Part shown: piece after piece, positions 25,471-33,688 of the stretch
How the letters are laid out: each line of letters opens with the position of its first letter
Position numbering within the stretch: position 1 is the first letter of the stretch
Position numbers and translations under genes: made by a program
The notes under the pieces: generated by a model
Databases searched by the model: none
What the model saw: the letters and a program-made list of their open reading frames with translations, nothing else
What the model was told of the DNA's origin: nothing
From: Arthrobacter sp. APC 3897
GTDB lineage: Bacteria > Actinomycetota > Actinomycetes > Actinomycetales > Micrococcaceae
NCBI RefSeq assembly: GCF_030407495.1
Contig: NZ_JASDDG010000034.1
Coordinates: 1-52,410 of the forward strand
DNA: 52,410 bases
Direction of reading: 5' to 3'

Positions 25471-26538
25471 CTACCGTCCCCGGTTTACGGCGCCGGCCAC
25501 GATGCGTTCGAGCACCTGGCGCAGCGATTCCGGAAGTGAGGGGCAGTCCAGGTGGGAACGGGCGCGGTCGGCGTACTCCTCAGCCAGGTTTCGGGCGTAG
25601 TCACTGGCACCCGAACTGATGAGCAGCTCACGGGCACGGTCCGCCTCTTCGGGAGTGAGCTCCGGGCAGCCGATGAGGTGGGACAGTTCATCCCAGGATT
25701 CCCCCTGGGCGGCGTGGGCAATCAGGACAGTGCGCTTGCCCTCCCGCAGGTCACTCAGGTTCGATTTGCCGGTGGCGCTTTCCTTGCCGAAAACGCCGAG
25801 CAGATCGTCGACAAGCTGATAGGCGATCCCGGTGTTCCGGCCAAAGTCACCCAGGGTTGCGACGGCGTCGTCATCTGCCCCGGCCAGCACCGCACCGGCC
25901 TGCAAAGGTGCTTCGAACGAGTAAACCGCCGTCTTCAGGCGCTCCATGTCGAGGATCTCGGGGATCTGCGGGGCACCGGGGGAAAAGGAAAAGTCCACGT
26001 CGATGAGCTCGCCTGCTGCGGAGGCGAAGACTGCGTCATCCAGGATCGCCGCGAGCCGGAGGCGGGTCTTCTGGTCGGTGTCCACGGTGTCCAGCATCCG
26101 GAACGCACCGATCAGAGCCAGGTCTCCCGCGATAATTCCCGCTGACATGCCCCGGTGCCGGGCGGCCTCCTGCGTCTGCCCTGCGGTCTGCGCCAGGTCC
26201 CGGTAGGTGCCTGAAACATTCTGTTGTCCGCGCCGCATGAAATCCAGGTCGATGACGTCATCGTGAATAATCAGCGCAGTGTGCAGCAGCTCAAAGGCTG
26301 CTCCGACGCGGGCCGCCGCTTCCGTATTCGTGCCGCCCAGATGGTGGTAGGCGGTCATCAGGATTCCCGGGCGGACGCGCTTGCCGCCCACCGTGGATTT
26401 CTCCAATGTGTCCCACAGGCTAAGGTAGCTGGGACTAAGTTTGGCTGCACGACGCTTTGCCTGGGAAAAGAATTCACGCAGAACACCTTCCACCTGCTCG
26501 TGTCCGACAGCTGGGTCAAGCAGTGGTTCGGTCTCCAT
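25471..26538 (-). CDS. crtE: Geranylgeranyl diphosphate synthase
   Basis: 355 residues, trans-isoprenyl diphosphate synthase. GGKRVRP binds diphosphate. The first aspartate motif is in HDDVIDLDFMRRG and the second in YQLVDDLLGVFG. It makes C20 diphosphate for the pathway and is the first gene of the operon. The ATG at 26538 has no clear ribosome binding site. The divergent idi start is only 35 bp away, so the promoter is compact and the message may be short-leadered or leaderless. Confidence 0.93.
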   Translation of the reverse strand: METEPLLDPAVGHEQVEGVLREFFSQAKRRAAKLSPSYLSLWDTLEKSTVGGKRVRPGILMTAYHHLGGTNTEAAARVGAAFELLHTALIIHDDVIDLDFMRRGQQNVSGTYRDLAQTAGQTQEAARHRGMSAGIIAGDLALIGAFRMLDTVDTDQKTRLRLAAILDDAVFASAAGELIDVDFSFSPGAPQIPEILDMERLKTAVYSFEAPLQAGAVLAGADDDAVATLGDFGRNTGIAYQLVDDLLGVFGKESATGKSNLSDLREGKRTVLIAHAAQGESWDELSHLIGCPELTPEEADRARELLISSGASDYARNLAEEYADRARSHLDCPSLPESLRQVLERIVAGAVNRGR

Positions 26539-26573
26539 AGGTCAAGTAAACACGTTGAATATACGGAGGAGAA
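26539..26573. promoter_or_regulatory. 35-bp divergent crtE/idi control region
   Basis: The whole space between the crtE and idi start codons. It contains the idi ribosome binding site GGAGGAG (26565-26571) and an AATATA/TATATT element at 26558-26563 that reads as a -10-like hexamer on the minus strand for crtE. The idi promoter must then lie partly inside the crtE coding region. Reading inferred; no operator dyad is obvious. Confidence 0.45.
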
Positions 26574-27137
26574 ATGACGCAACGCGGGGAACTGGTAGTT
26601 CTCGTGGATTCGGATGGCAGGCCCGTCGGAACGCAGGAAAAATCGACGGTCCATACAACGAATACGCCCCTGCATTTGGCGTTTTCCACTCACGTGTTTA
26701 ACCGTACGGGGCAATTGCTCGTTACCCGGCGGGCCTTGAGCAAGCTGACCTGGCCGGGGGTGTGGACCAATTCTTTCTGCGGGCACCCCGGTCCGGGCGA
26801 AGCCACCGAAGATGCCGTCATTCGGCGGGCGGAGCGGGAGCTGGGCCTGACGCTGGTGAGGGACCGGCTTGAGCTCCGGCTGCCGGATTTCCGCTACCGT
26901 GCCGTGGACGCCTCGGGGATCGTGGAACACGAGATCTGTCCCGTCTATACGGCGGTCACGGATGCAGATCCCGTGCCTGCCGCGGACGAAGTCATGGACT
27001 GGGAATGGGCGGACCCGCTGGCTCTGGCCGAGTCCGTGCGCCTGACCCCGTGGGCCTTCAGCCCCTGGCTGGTGCTGCAGTTGCCCCTGCTCTATCCGGA
27101 GGTTTTCGCCGGAAGTGATTCTGCCCTGCCTGCGTAG
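26574..27137 (+). CDS. idi: Isopentenyl-diphosphate delta-isomerase (type 1)
   Basis: 187 residues with a Nudix-like fold. The catalytic cysteine is in TNSFCGHPGPGE and the metal-binding glutamates in the E-rich segments AERELGL and EHEICPVY. It interconverts isopentenyl and dimethylallyl diphosphate, the substrates of CrtE and CrtEb, which explains its place beside the crt operon. GGAGGAG precedes the ATG. Its 3' end overlaps the convergent glycosyltransferase gene by 46 bp. Confidence 0.94.
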   Translation: MTQRGELVVLVDSDGRPVGTQEKSTVHTTNTPLHLAFSTHVFNRTGQLLVTRRALSKLTWPGVWTNSFCGHPGPGEATEDAVIRRAERELGLTLVRDRLELRLPDFRYRAVDASGIVEHEICPVYTAVTDADPVPAADEVMDWEWADPLALAESVRLTPWAFSPWLVLQLPLLYPEVFAGSDSALPA

Positions 27138-27874
27138 GCAGGGGAGAAACGGCGGGGCCAGCGAACCCACGGAGCTTCAGCCGGCCAGTGTGCCCGCAGG
27201 GTGTGAAAGGCACGGCGGAAACGCCGCATCACGTTCGCCGTTCCAATCAGCGCCCGGGGAGCCATCCCCACCACCAGTGTCCGGTCAAAGCGGGTCCGGC
27301 AGCGCTGGCCCAGGTGCAGGCTCAGACAGACGTCGTCATGCATTTCCGGATCGCTGCGGTGCACCTCGGAGCGGATCCCGGACCAGACTGACCGGCGCAG
27401 GGCGAGGTTTGACCCGAAAAGCGGCAGATGCCCCATGGCCAAACCCATGGCCAGGTAATAGGACCCCAGATACAACACACTGAGCGCCGCACCGATCGGG
27501 CGGGGAAATCCGTAAAAGGCGCCGGGCCCGGAAAGGGTGCCGAGTTCCGGATCGGCAGCGAAGGATTCTGCTATCCGCTGAACCCAATCCACGGGAAAAA
27601 GACAATCAGCGTCGGCCCGGGCAATGATGTCTCCGGTTGCGGCGTCGTATCCGGCCGCAGCCGCGGCCGGAATTCCCGGATCCGCTTCGAAGACCACGCG
27701 GGCTCCATGGGCGCGGGCAACGTCGGCACTGGAATCGGTGCTGTTGTTGTCCACCACCACTATTTCAAGCGCAGGCACTGACTGCGCGGCAAGAGAGGAC
27801 AGGCACGATTCCAGGGCGGCGGCATCATTCAGGCAGGGAATCACCACGCTGACTGAGGGCAGGGCAGCAGACAT
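27092..27874 (-). CDS. Family 2 glycosyltransferase
   Basis: 260 residues of a GT-A fold: VSVVIPCLNDAAALESCL at the N terminus, VVVDNNSTDSS for nucleotide binding and the metal-binding ARADADC (DxD). A C-terminal hydrophobic stretch (ALSVLYLGSYYLAMGLAMG) suggests membrane association. The acceptor is unknown. It borders the carotenoid locus, where glucosylation of a C50 pigment would make sense, but it is convergent to idi rather than in the operon, so the link is only positional. Confidence 0.82.
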   Translation of the reverse strand: MSAALPSVSVVIPCLNDAAALESCLSSLAAQSVPALEIVVVDNNSTDSSADVARAHGARVVFEADPGIPAAAAAGYDAATGDIIARADADCLFPVDWVQRIAESFAADPELGTLSGPGAFYGFPRPIGAALSVLYLGSYYLAMGLAMGHLPLFGSNLALRRSVWSGIRSEVHRSDPEMHDDVCLSLHLGQRCRTRFDRTLVVGMAPRALIGTANVMRRFRRAFHTLRAHWPAEAPWVRWPRRFSPAYAGRAESLPAKTSG

Positions 27875-27973
27875 GGAGGAATTCTACCGGCGGCCGGATG
27901 CGTCTCGGACACGGCGGACGTTCCAGCCCCGCTCCGTCTGCCGCCCGGCTGCACGCTGCGCTACCGTGAAGTC

Positions 27974-28612
27974 ATGATCGACGCCCTCCTCCGCCGTCCC
28001 GCCGGTTCCGGAGAGTTCTTCGCTGACGGGGTGCGGCTGACCGTCCTGTTTAGCCTCGCGGCAGCCCTCCTCTGGTACGGCCCGGTGGACGTGGCCCTGT
28101 TCTTCCTGGTCCTGGGAGGAACGCTGATCTCCCGTTCCCTGGAAATCCCCCGGGTCTTCGACGGAATCTACGGATTGACCCTGCTAGGGGCGGCCTGGAG
28201 CAGTGTCCTGGACCTGTACGCCAAAATCAGCTGGTGGGACATTCCGATCCACTTCGCCGCCACAGGCGTCATCGCCGCCATGACCTATTTCCTGCTCTCC
28301 TGTGTGGGTGTCGTTCCGGTTCCCGGCCATCGTTCCACTCCTTCCGCAGCCCGCGTGGCAGTCCCGGTCCTGGTGTTGTCCCTGGGACTGGCCGTGAGTG
28401 TGTTGTGGGAACTGGCGGAATGGTGGGGCAACGCCTACGTGGATGAGGCCATCAACGTTGGCTACCAGGACACCATGGGGGACCTCGCCGCCGGCGGACT
28501 GGGCGCACTGCTCGCCGGGATTGTCATGAATCGAATGATCCCGCGGGACCCGGAACCGGCAGCTCCCGCCTCAAATGCCGGATCGCCGCTTCAGCGCCGT
28601 CTCCACCGCTGA
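27974..28612 (+). CDS. DUF2238-like polytopic membrane protein
   Basis: 212 residues with about five or six membrane helices. Polar residues sit inside the hydrophobic segments: SWWDIPIHF, VLWELAEWWGN and YQDTMGDLAAGGLGAL, a pattern I recognise from the DUF2238/YjdF-like family. No enzymatic role is known to me. The 3' end overlaps the convergent ABC permease gene by 42 bp. The gap of about 100 bp upstream is shared with the divergent glycosyltransferase gene. Confidence 0.7.
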   Translation: MIDALLRRPAGSGEFFADGVRLTVLFSLAAALLWYGPVDVALFFLVLGGTLISRSLEIPRVFDGIYGLTLLGAAWSSVLDLYAKISWWDIPIHFAATGVIAAMTYFLLSCVGVVPVPGHRSTPSAARVAVPVLVLSLGLAVSVLWELAEWWGNAYVDEAINVGYQDTMGDLAAGGLGALLAGIVMNRMIPRDPEPAAPASNAGSPLQRRLHR

Positions 28613-29353
28613 TACCAGCGCGTACAGCACGATCGATGCCAGGGTGACGACGACGACGCCGGCCCAGACTTCGTCATACCGCGCACGGGAAACGGCGGAG
28701 ACTATCCCGTAACCTATCCCCTGGCCGGTCGCCAGCCATTCAGCCAGCAGCGCCCCCGTCAGTGCTCCCGGGATCGACACCCGCAGGGCAGTGAAAAAGG
28801 CCGGGGCAGCGCACGGCAGTGCCACCTTCCGGAACACATCCAGCCGGCTGCCGCCGTATACCTGGACAACTTCCAGCATGGCCGGTGAGGCTGACCGCAG
28901 ACCGAAGACCATGGTGACCAGGGCCGGAAAGAGCACCACGATACCGCCCATGGCAGCCACCGCCGCTTCCTGCCGGCCAAAGATCAGGATGATCATGGGT
29001 GCCAGCGCCACCAGCGGCACCGAGCGCAGGAGCATGGCCAGGGGCATCAGTGCCTGTTCCACTCCCCGGAAGACCGTGAAGAGGCAGGCCCCGACGGCGG
29101 CGGCCAGCATTCCCGCGGAAAAACCCATTCCGGCGTCCAGCAGGGTCCGGCCCAGCTGCCCCATGATCAGGGCACGGTTTTCCGCTGACTCCGGGTCGCG
29201 GAGCAGGTAGGCATAAATTTCCCGGGGCCCCTTGCCGATGTAGGCGGAGACGTCGAAGAAGCGCAGCAGCCCAACCCACAGCACCCCAACCACGGCCAGG
29301 GACAGGGCAAGGCCGAACAGCATCTTTCCAGTGGAACGGAACACTCCCTGCAT
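28571..29353 (-). CDS. ABC importer permease (SsuC/ThiX-like), distal
   Basis: 260 residues with six helices and the cytoplasmic coupling loop (EVVQVYGGSRLDVFRKVALPCAAPAFFTALR) typical of BPD-type permeases of the sulfonate/nitrate/pyrimidine group. The ATG overlaps the stop of the upstream permease (TGATG). It is the last gene of a four-gene operon with a lipoprotein, an ATPase and a second permease. The substrate is inferred only from the lipoprotein type. Confidence 0.88.
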   Translation of the reverse strand: MQGVFRSTGKMLFGLALSLAVVGVLWVGLLRFFDVSAYIGKGPREIYAYLLRDPESAENRALIMGQLGRTLLDAGMGFSAGMLAAAVGACLFTVFRGVEQALMPLAMLLRSVPLVALAPMIILIFGRQEAAVAAMGGIVVLFPALVTMVFGLRSASPAMLEVVQVYGGSRLDVFRKVALPCAAPAFFTALRVSIPGALTGALLAEWLATGQGIGYGIVSAVSRARYDEVWAGVVVVTLASIVLYALVSAVETALKRRSGI

Positions 29354-30171
29354 CAGAACCCTCCCGTCCGGACACCGGAGGACCAGGGGGCGGCGAACCG
29401 GGAGATGAGTCCCAGCAGCGCGAACGCTCCCCCGGCCAGGCCGGCACAGGCAAAGGCAACACCCCAGACCCGGGCGACTTCCAGGGTTTGCTGGGCGTTG
29501 ACCATGGCCGGACCCAGCCCGCGGTCCACTCCCCCGACGTATTCGCCCAGGACGGCGCCAAGCAACGCAGCCGGGGCAGCAATTTTCAGGGCTGCCAGGA
29601 CGGCCGGAAGGGCAGCAATGATGCGGACTTTCACGAGCTGGTGGATTCTGCGGCCGCCAAACACCGCCACGACGTCCAGGCAGGACCGGTCAGCGGCCTT
29701 CAAACCGGCCAGGGCACTGACCATGGTGGTGAAGAAGACTGACAGTGCGGCCAGGGCGACGGCGGTACCCGAAGGATCTCCGGAACGGGGAGGACCCAGG
29801 ACAATGAAGATCACCGGTCCCACGGCCACCACCGGCAGGCAGTAGCTGATCACGGCCAGCTGGGTGGCCAGGCGTTCCAGCGGCGGTACCAGCAGAACGA
29901 GAAAGGCCAGCGCCAGTGCCAGCGCATTGCCCCACGCGTAGCCGGCACCGGCTTCGAGCAGGGTCACCGAGGCATTGCGCCAGTAGAACCCCCATCCGTC
30001 AGCTCCCATTTGGGTCAGTACCTGCCAGGGCGTGGGGATGGCCCCGGTGCCGCCGCCGGCCGGAGCGCCGACCCCGCGCAGGAACGTGGCGGCGCTGATC
30101 CACCACAGCGCCAGTACCCCGCCCGCGCCGGACAGGCCCGCGGCCCAGACCGGAAGCTGTCTGCCTCTCAC
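29353..30171 (-). CDS. ABC importer permease (SsuC/ThiX-like), proximal
   Basis: 272 residues with six helices and a coupling loop with [31 protein letters not shown]. It is a second, non-identical permease, so the channel is probably a heterodimer. The GTG start at 30171 overlaps the ATPase stop (GTGA). The start and stop overlaps throughout the operon argue for one message. Confidence 0.87.
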   Translation of the reverse strand: MRGRQLPVWAAGLSGAGGVLALWWISAATFLRGVGAPAGGGTGAIPTPWQVLTQMGADGWGFYWRNASVTLLEAGAGYAWGNALALALAFLVLLVPPLERLATQLAVISYCLPVVAVGPVIFIVLGPPRSGDPSGTAVALAALSVFFTTMVSALAGLKAADRSCLDVVAVFGGRRIHQLVKVRIIAALPAVLAALKIAAPAALLGAVLGEYVGGVDRGLGPAMVNAQQTLEVARVWGVAFACAGLAGGAFALLGLISRFAAPWSSGVRTGGF

Positions 30172-31022
30172 GGTGTCCCCCCGGGTGCCGGACCGCTGAA
30201 CAGCAGGTCCGAAGCGTGGTCATGCAGGGCGTGGAATTCAGGCGTGCGCATCATGTCCGGGGTGCGCGGGCGCGGCAGGTCCACCGTGATGACTTCCTTG
30301 ATCCGTCCCGGCCGCGGGCTCATGACCGCCACGGTGTCGGACAGGAAAATGGCCTCGGAGATGCCGTGGGTAACCATCAGCGTAGTGGCAGGCTTTTCGG
30401 TCCAGATCCGCAGCAGTTCCAGGTTCAGCCGTTGGCGGGTCATATCATCCAGGGCTCCGAAGGGCTCATCCAGGAGCAGGACTGACGGCTTCAGAATCAG
30501 GGCACGTGCAATCGAAACGCGCTGGCGCATTCCGCCGGAAAGCTGGGCCGGCCGGGCCTTCTCAAACCCGGTCAGCCCCACGAGATCAATCAATTCACGG
30601 ATATAGGCGTCATCAGCGGGCATCCCCGAGACTTCGAGCGGCAGCCGGATGTTGGTGAGGACGCTGCGCCACGGCAGCAGTGCTGAATCCTGGAACGCGA
30701 TGCCCAATTCGTGTCCGCGGCGAAGATCCCGGGGGGACTTTCCATCCACCAGCACTTCCCCGGTGGTGGGGGTTTCCAGACCGGCCAGAATCCGGAGCAC
30801 GGTGGACTTGCCGCAGCCCGACGGCCCGAGCAGGGAGAGGAAGGAGCCGCGTTCCGTGCTGAGGTTCGCAGCTTCCAGCGCCGTAACCGTCTGACGGCTG
30901 GCGGCGAAGGTCTTGCCCAGGTCCGAGAGCCGGATTCCCGTTCCTGAGCTGGCCTGCGGCGGGTCCTTGTGCACCGAAGAGCCTGCGGGCGGCAGTGCGG
31001 CCGGCCGCACGTCCTGACGCAT
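30168..31022 (-). CDS. ABC importer ATPase
   Basis: 284 residues. The Walker A motif GPSGCGKST is at 66-74, the signature is LSGGMRQR, and Walker B with switch region is [11 protein letters not shown]. The Q-loop is in FQDSALLPW. It resembles SsuB/TauB/ThiZ ATPases. An N-terminal extension of about 28 residues precedes the usual fold. The ATG directly follows the stop of the lipoprotein gene. Confidence 0.93.
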   Translation of the reverse strand: MRQDVRPAALPPAGSSVHKDPPQASSGTGIRLSDLGKTFAASRQTVTALEAANLSTERGSFLSLLGPSGCGKSTVLRILAGLETPTTGEVLVDGKSPRDLRRGHELGIAFQDSALLPWRSVLTNIRLPLEVSGMPADDAYIRELIDLVGLTGFEKARPAQLSGGMRQRVSIARALILKPSVLLLDEPFGALDDMTRQRLNLELLRIWTEKPATTLMVTHGISEAIFLSDTVAVMSPRPGRIKEVITVDLPRPRTPDMMRTPEFHALHDHASDLLFSGPAPGGTP

Positions 31023-32087
31023 CTACTTCAACTCCGGATTCTCTTCATAGACCTCCGCGAGCAGGCTCAGGTCAAAGATTTCTTCGGCTGCGAGGTCATA
31101 GCCGGCAAGTTTCAGGATCGACAGGTTCTCCTCGATCAGGGAATCAGAAATGGTGAAGAGGCCGTTGGCTTCGGTCTCCTCGGTAACCACCAGCTTGGTA
31201 TTCTGCTCCTCGGCCTGCATCTTTTCCTTGGCCGGGTCCAGGTTGAGGTCGGCGCCGTAGACCTCAACAGCGAGACGTGCGGATTCGTCCGCATCCGCCA
31301 CCGCGTCCTTCCAGCCGCGCAGAGTGGCGCGGAGGAAGTCCTTGAGCTCCCCGCGCCGGTCCTCGATGCTCTCGTCAGTGGTGACAAAGCTCTCCGCCAC
31401 GAAGGGCAGCCCGTTGTCCGCGAAGGGCAGTACCGCCGTCGTATGGCCGGCCAGTTCCAGAGTGAGCACCTCATTGGTCAGGTATCCGAAGAAGCCGTCC
31501 ACATCGCCGTTGACGAGAGGCTGGGGATCATACTGGACCGGCACCTTCTCCACCGCCCCGGCATCGATGCCGTTAACTTCCAGCAGGGCGTCAAACAGGG
31601 TCTCATTGACCCCGGCCTGCACGCCTATCCGCTGGCCTAACAGGTCCTCCGGAGCGGTAATCGGGTTGCCGTCCAGCGAAATGATCACAAACGGATTCTT
31701 CTGGTACGTGGTGCCAATGATCTTCAGCGGTGCGTCTTCCTCCACAATGACCGGAGCAACGCCCATAGGGCTTGAGGTGCCCACAAGTGCGCCGCCGGAA
31801 AGCAGCATGGTCTCCGTGGATGTGCCGCCCGGGCCGCCGGCGATCAGGTTCAGCTCGCTGAAGCCCTCCTCGGCGTAGTAGCCGTTTGCGTCGGCGAAGT
31901 ACTCACCGGCAAACTCCGCGTTCTTGATCCAGGAGAGGTTCACATCCAGGGGGCCGTAGTCTGCGGCATCTGTGCCGGCTTCAGCCCCGGAACCCGCGCA
32001 GGCTGTCACGAGGAGCAGGCTGGACGCGGCCGCTGCGGCGGCAAGGACTGGTATGAAACGTCGTGTGGGCCGGGAGATCTGGGGCAT
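31023..32087 (-). CDS. NMT1/THI5-type solute-binding lipoprotein
   Basis: 354 residues. The signal peptide ends in a lipobox LLVTAC with Cys30 as the lipidated residue, so it is anchored outside the membrane. The mature sequence starts with DVNLSWIKNAEFAGEYFADANGYY, the pattern of NMT1/THI5-like binding proteins for pyrimidine precursors, riboflavin-like compounds or related small molecules. It is the first gene of the importer operon. No TPP or FMN riboswitch is visible upstream, so thiamine or riboflavin uptake is not established. Confidence 0.85.
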   Translation of the reverse strand: MPQISRPTRRFIPVLAAAAAASSLLLVTACAGSGAEAGTDAADYGPLDVNLSWIKNAEFAGEYFADANGYYAEEGFSELNLIAGGPGGTSTETMLLSGGALVGTSSPMGVAPVIVEEDAPLKIIGTTYQKNPFVIISLDGNPITAPEDLLGQRIGVQAGVNETLFDALLEVNGIDAGAVEKVPVQYDPQPLVNGDVDGFFGYLTNEVLTLELAGHTTAVLPFADNGLPFVAESFVTTDESIEDRRGELKDFLRATLRGWKDAVADADESARLAVEVYGADLNLDPAKEKMQAEEQNTKLVVTEETEANGLFTISDSLIEENLSILKLAGYDLAAEEIFDLSLLAEVYEENPELK

Positions 32088-32159
32088 CGTTATCAGGCTT
32101 TCCGTAGGCGAATAAGGCCCGAGCCTATGAACGTATTGTTACCGTCCGCGCCTTCCTCC

Positions 32160-32176
32160 GTTACGTTGCGGTAAAC
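32160..32176. promoter_or_regulatory. Inverted-repeat element before the ABC operon, GlnR-box-like
   Basis: On the minus strand the 17 bases read TTTAC, six bases, GTAAC, preserving the AC-n9-AC spacing of GlnR boxes. It lies about 75 bp upstream of the lipoprotein start. This is a consensus match by eye only. The remainder of the 250-bp gap holds the terC terminator and nothing else recognised. Confidence 0.3.
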
Positions 32177-32248
32177 AGGCGGATCCGCGCTTGCGCTGCC
32201 TTCAGGGCCGGTAAACGCCCCGGGACCGCCAAAAGCGGTTGCAGGCAC

Positions 32249-32286
32249 AAAAAAGTCCGGTCGGGGCACTGGCCCCGACCGGACTT
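32249..32286 (-). terminator. Intrinsic terminator of terC
   Basis: Perfect 13-bp stem (AGTCCGGTCGGGG with its complement) with a 6-base loop. On the minus strand it is followed by a run of six T residues. It lies about 50 bp past the terC stop. Confidence 0.88.
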
Positions 32287-32337
32287 CATCCTGCTGTGCA
32301 GCCGCTTGCTGAGGTGTTTCTGCTTGCTGCGGTATTT

Positions 32338-33525
32338 CTACTTGCTGATGTACTTCGCGTGCGCCTCATGCGCCCGGGCTACCTCTGCCCGGATTTCCTC
32401 GATGTCCTTGACCTTGTTCCGGTACTTGAGGTCCATCCCGGCAATCTGCTGTTCCTCCTCGCAGAGTGCGGTGTAGATGCGTTCCCGTTCACCTTCGTCC
32501 GTCGTGTAGGACAGGTCAAGGTAAGCGTTGGCGTGGCGGCGTGCGTTGTTCACGGCGGTCTGCGCCTTGCCGGCCGGGCTAATCAGCGAGCCGATGACGG
32601 TAACGGCCAGGACGCCGATGATGACGCTGAGCGAAAGGCCGGTGCTGATCTCCACCACCGAGACGTGTTCGCCGTCGTTGATAAACCACAGGGTGTTCTC
32701 ATGCAGCGCGTGCAGCACCAGCTTCACGCCGATGAAGGCCAGGATCGCGGCAAGACCGTAGGAGAGGTAGATCAGGCGGTCCAGCAGGCCGTCGATCAGG
32801 AAGTAGAGCTGGCGCAGGCCCATCAGGGAGAACGCGGTGGCGGTGAAGACAATGAAGGTGCTCTGGGTCAGGCCGAAGATGGCCGGAATGGAGTCCAGGG
32901 CGAAGAGAATATCGGTTCCGCCGATGGCCACCATGACCAGCAGCATGGGGGTGAGGACCTTCTTGCCGTTCTCGACGGTCATCAGCTTGTCGCCGTCGTA
33001 ATGGTCGGTGGTGGGCAGCACGCGCTTGGCGATGCGGATGATGAAGTTGTTGGCCTCATCCTTTTCGCTGCTCTCGGGCTTGAGCAGGTTGCCGGCGGTG
33101 ATCAGCAGGATCAGGCCGAACAGGTAAAAGACCCACGAGAAGGAGTTGATCAGCGCCGCGCCCAGGAAGATGAACCCGGTCCGGGCAATAAGGGCAAAGA
33201 CGATGCCGAAGAGCAGCACCTTCTGCTGGTCTTCACGGGGTACCCGGAAGCTGGCCATGATGATGAGGAAGACAAAGAGGTTGTCTACCGAGAGGGCCTT
33301 CTCCGTGATGTAGCCGGCGAAATACTCGCTTCCGGCGGTGGCGCCGCCGAAGACCAGGACCAGGACACCGAAAATGACCGCCAGGCCCACGTAGATGGAA
33401 GACCAGACTGCGGCTTCCTTGAGCGTGGGAATGTGGGCCTTGCGGATGTGGAAGAAATAATCGAAGGCCAACAGGCCCAGAATGACGGCAATCGTCACTC
33501 CCCAGATCAAGGGGGAAACAGTCAT
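32338..33525 (-). CDS. terC: TerC-family integral membrane protein (metal exporter type)
   Basis: 395 residues with about nine membrane helices. The TerC hallmarks are the acidic motifs inside helices: KALSVDNLFVFLI and GGTDILFALDSIPAIFGLT. The C-terminal ~70 residues are a charged tail. The family includes Alx and MeeF/MeeY-like manganese exporters. The ATG at 33525 is preferred over 33609 because the family starts here and because a yybP-ykoY-like RNA element occupies the upstream bases. Control by manganese is inferred from that element. Confidence 0.88.
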   Translation of the reverse strand: MTVSPLIWGVTIAVILGLLAFDYFFHIRKAHIPTLKEAAVWSSIYVGLAVIFGVLVLVFGGATAGSEYFAGYITEKALSVDNLFVFLIIMASFRVPREDQQKVLLFGIVFALIARTGFIFLGAALINSFSWVFYLFGLILLITAGNLLKPESSEKDEANNFIIRIAKRVLPTTDHYDGDKLMTVENGKKVLTPMLLVMVAIGGTDILFALDSIPAIFGLTQSTFIVFTATAFSLMGLRQLYFLIDGLLDRLIYLSYGLAAILAFIGVKLVLHALHENTLWFINDGEHVSVVEISTGLSLSVIIGVLAVTVIGSLISPAGKAQTAVNNARRHANAYLDLSYTTDEGERERIYTALCEEEQQIAGMDLKYRNKVKDIEEIRAEVARAHEAHAKYISK

Positions 33526-33556
33526 GGAAATCCGCTTTCGTAGGCTCGTCAGATAA

Positions 33557-33660
33557 CCATAGGTCTCTCCGGCACCCCAAAAGGGCGCCCGCTGCATCCG
33601 GCAGGGCAATCGGTGCCCGGCGTGCTGACGGATAACGGCGAGGTGGATACTCCCCTACGA
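33557..33660 (-). ncRNA. yybP-ykoY-like manganese riboswitch upstream of terC
   Basis: Read on the minus strand, the leader starts TAGGGGAGTATCC and closes with GGAGAGACCTA. TAGG and CCTA form the basal stem, GGGGAGTA matches the conserved first loop, and GAGACC the second. A CGTCA segment follows the first loop and internal GC-rich stems lie between. A -10-like TAGACT lies just upstream. The 31-bp space to the terC ATG and the TerC product, a known target of this riboswitch class, support the call. Confidence 0.75.
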
Positions 33661-33688
33661 ATGGATCAGTCTAACGGGTTTTGGAGTG

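Noticed and set aside
32088-32248. TPP or FMN riboswitch ahead of the NMT1-type importer
   Set aside because: None of the conserved TPP (CTGAGA, ACCTGAT) or FMN core segments is present.
32239-33543. 434-residue plus-strand open frame
   Set aside because: Shadow of terC; Gln/Asp/Glu-rich repeats come from the complement of membrane-helix codons.
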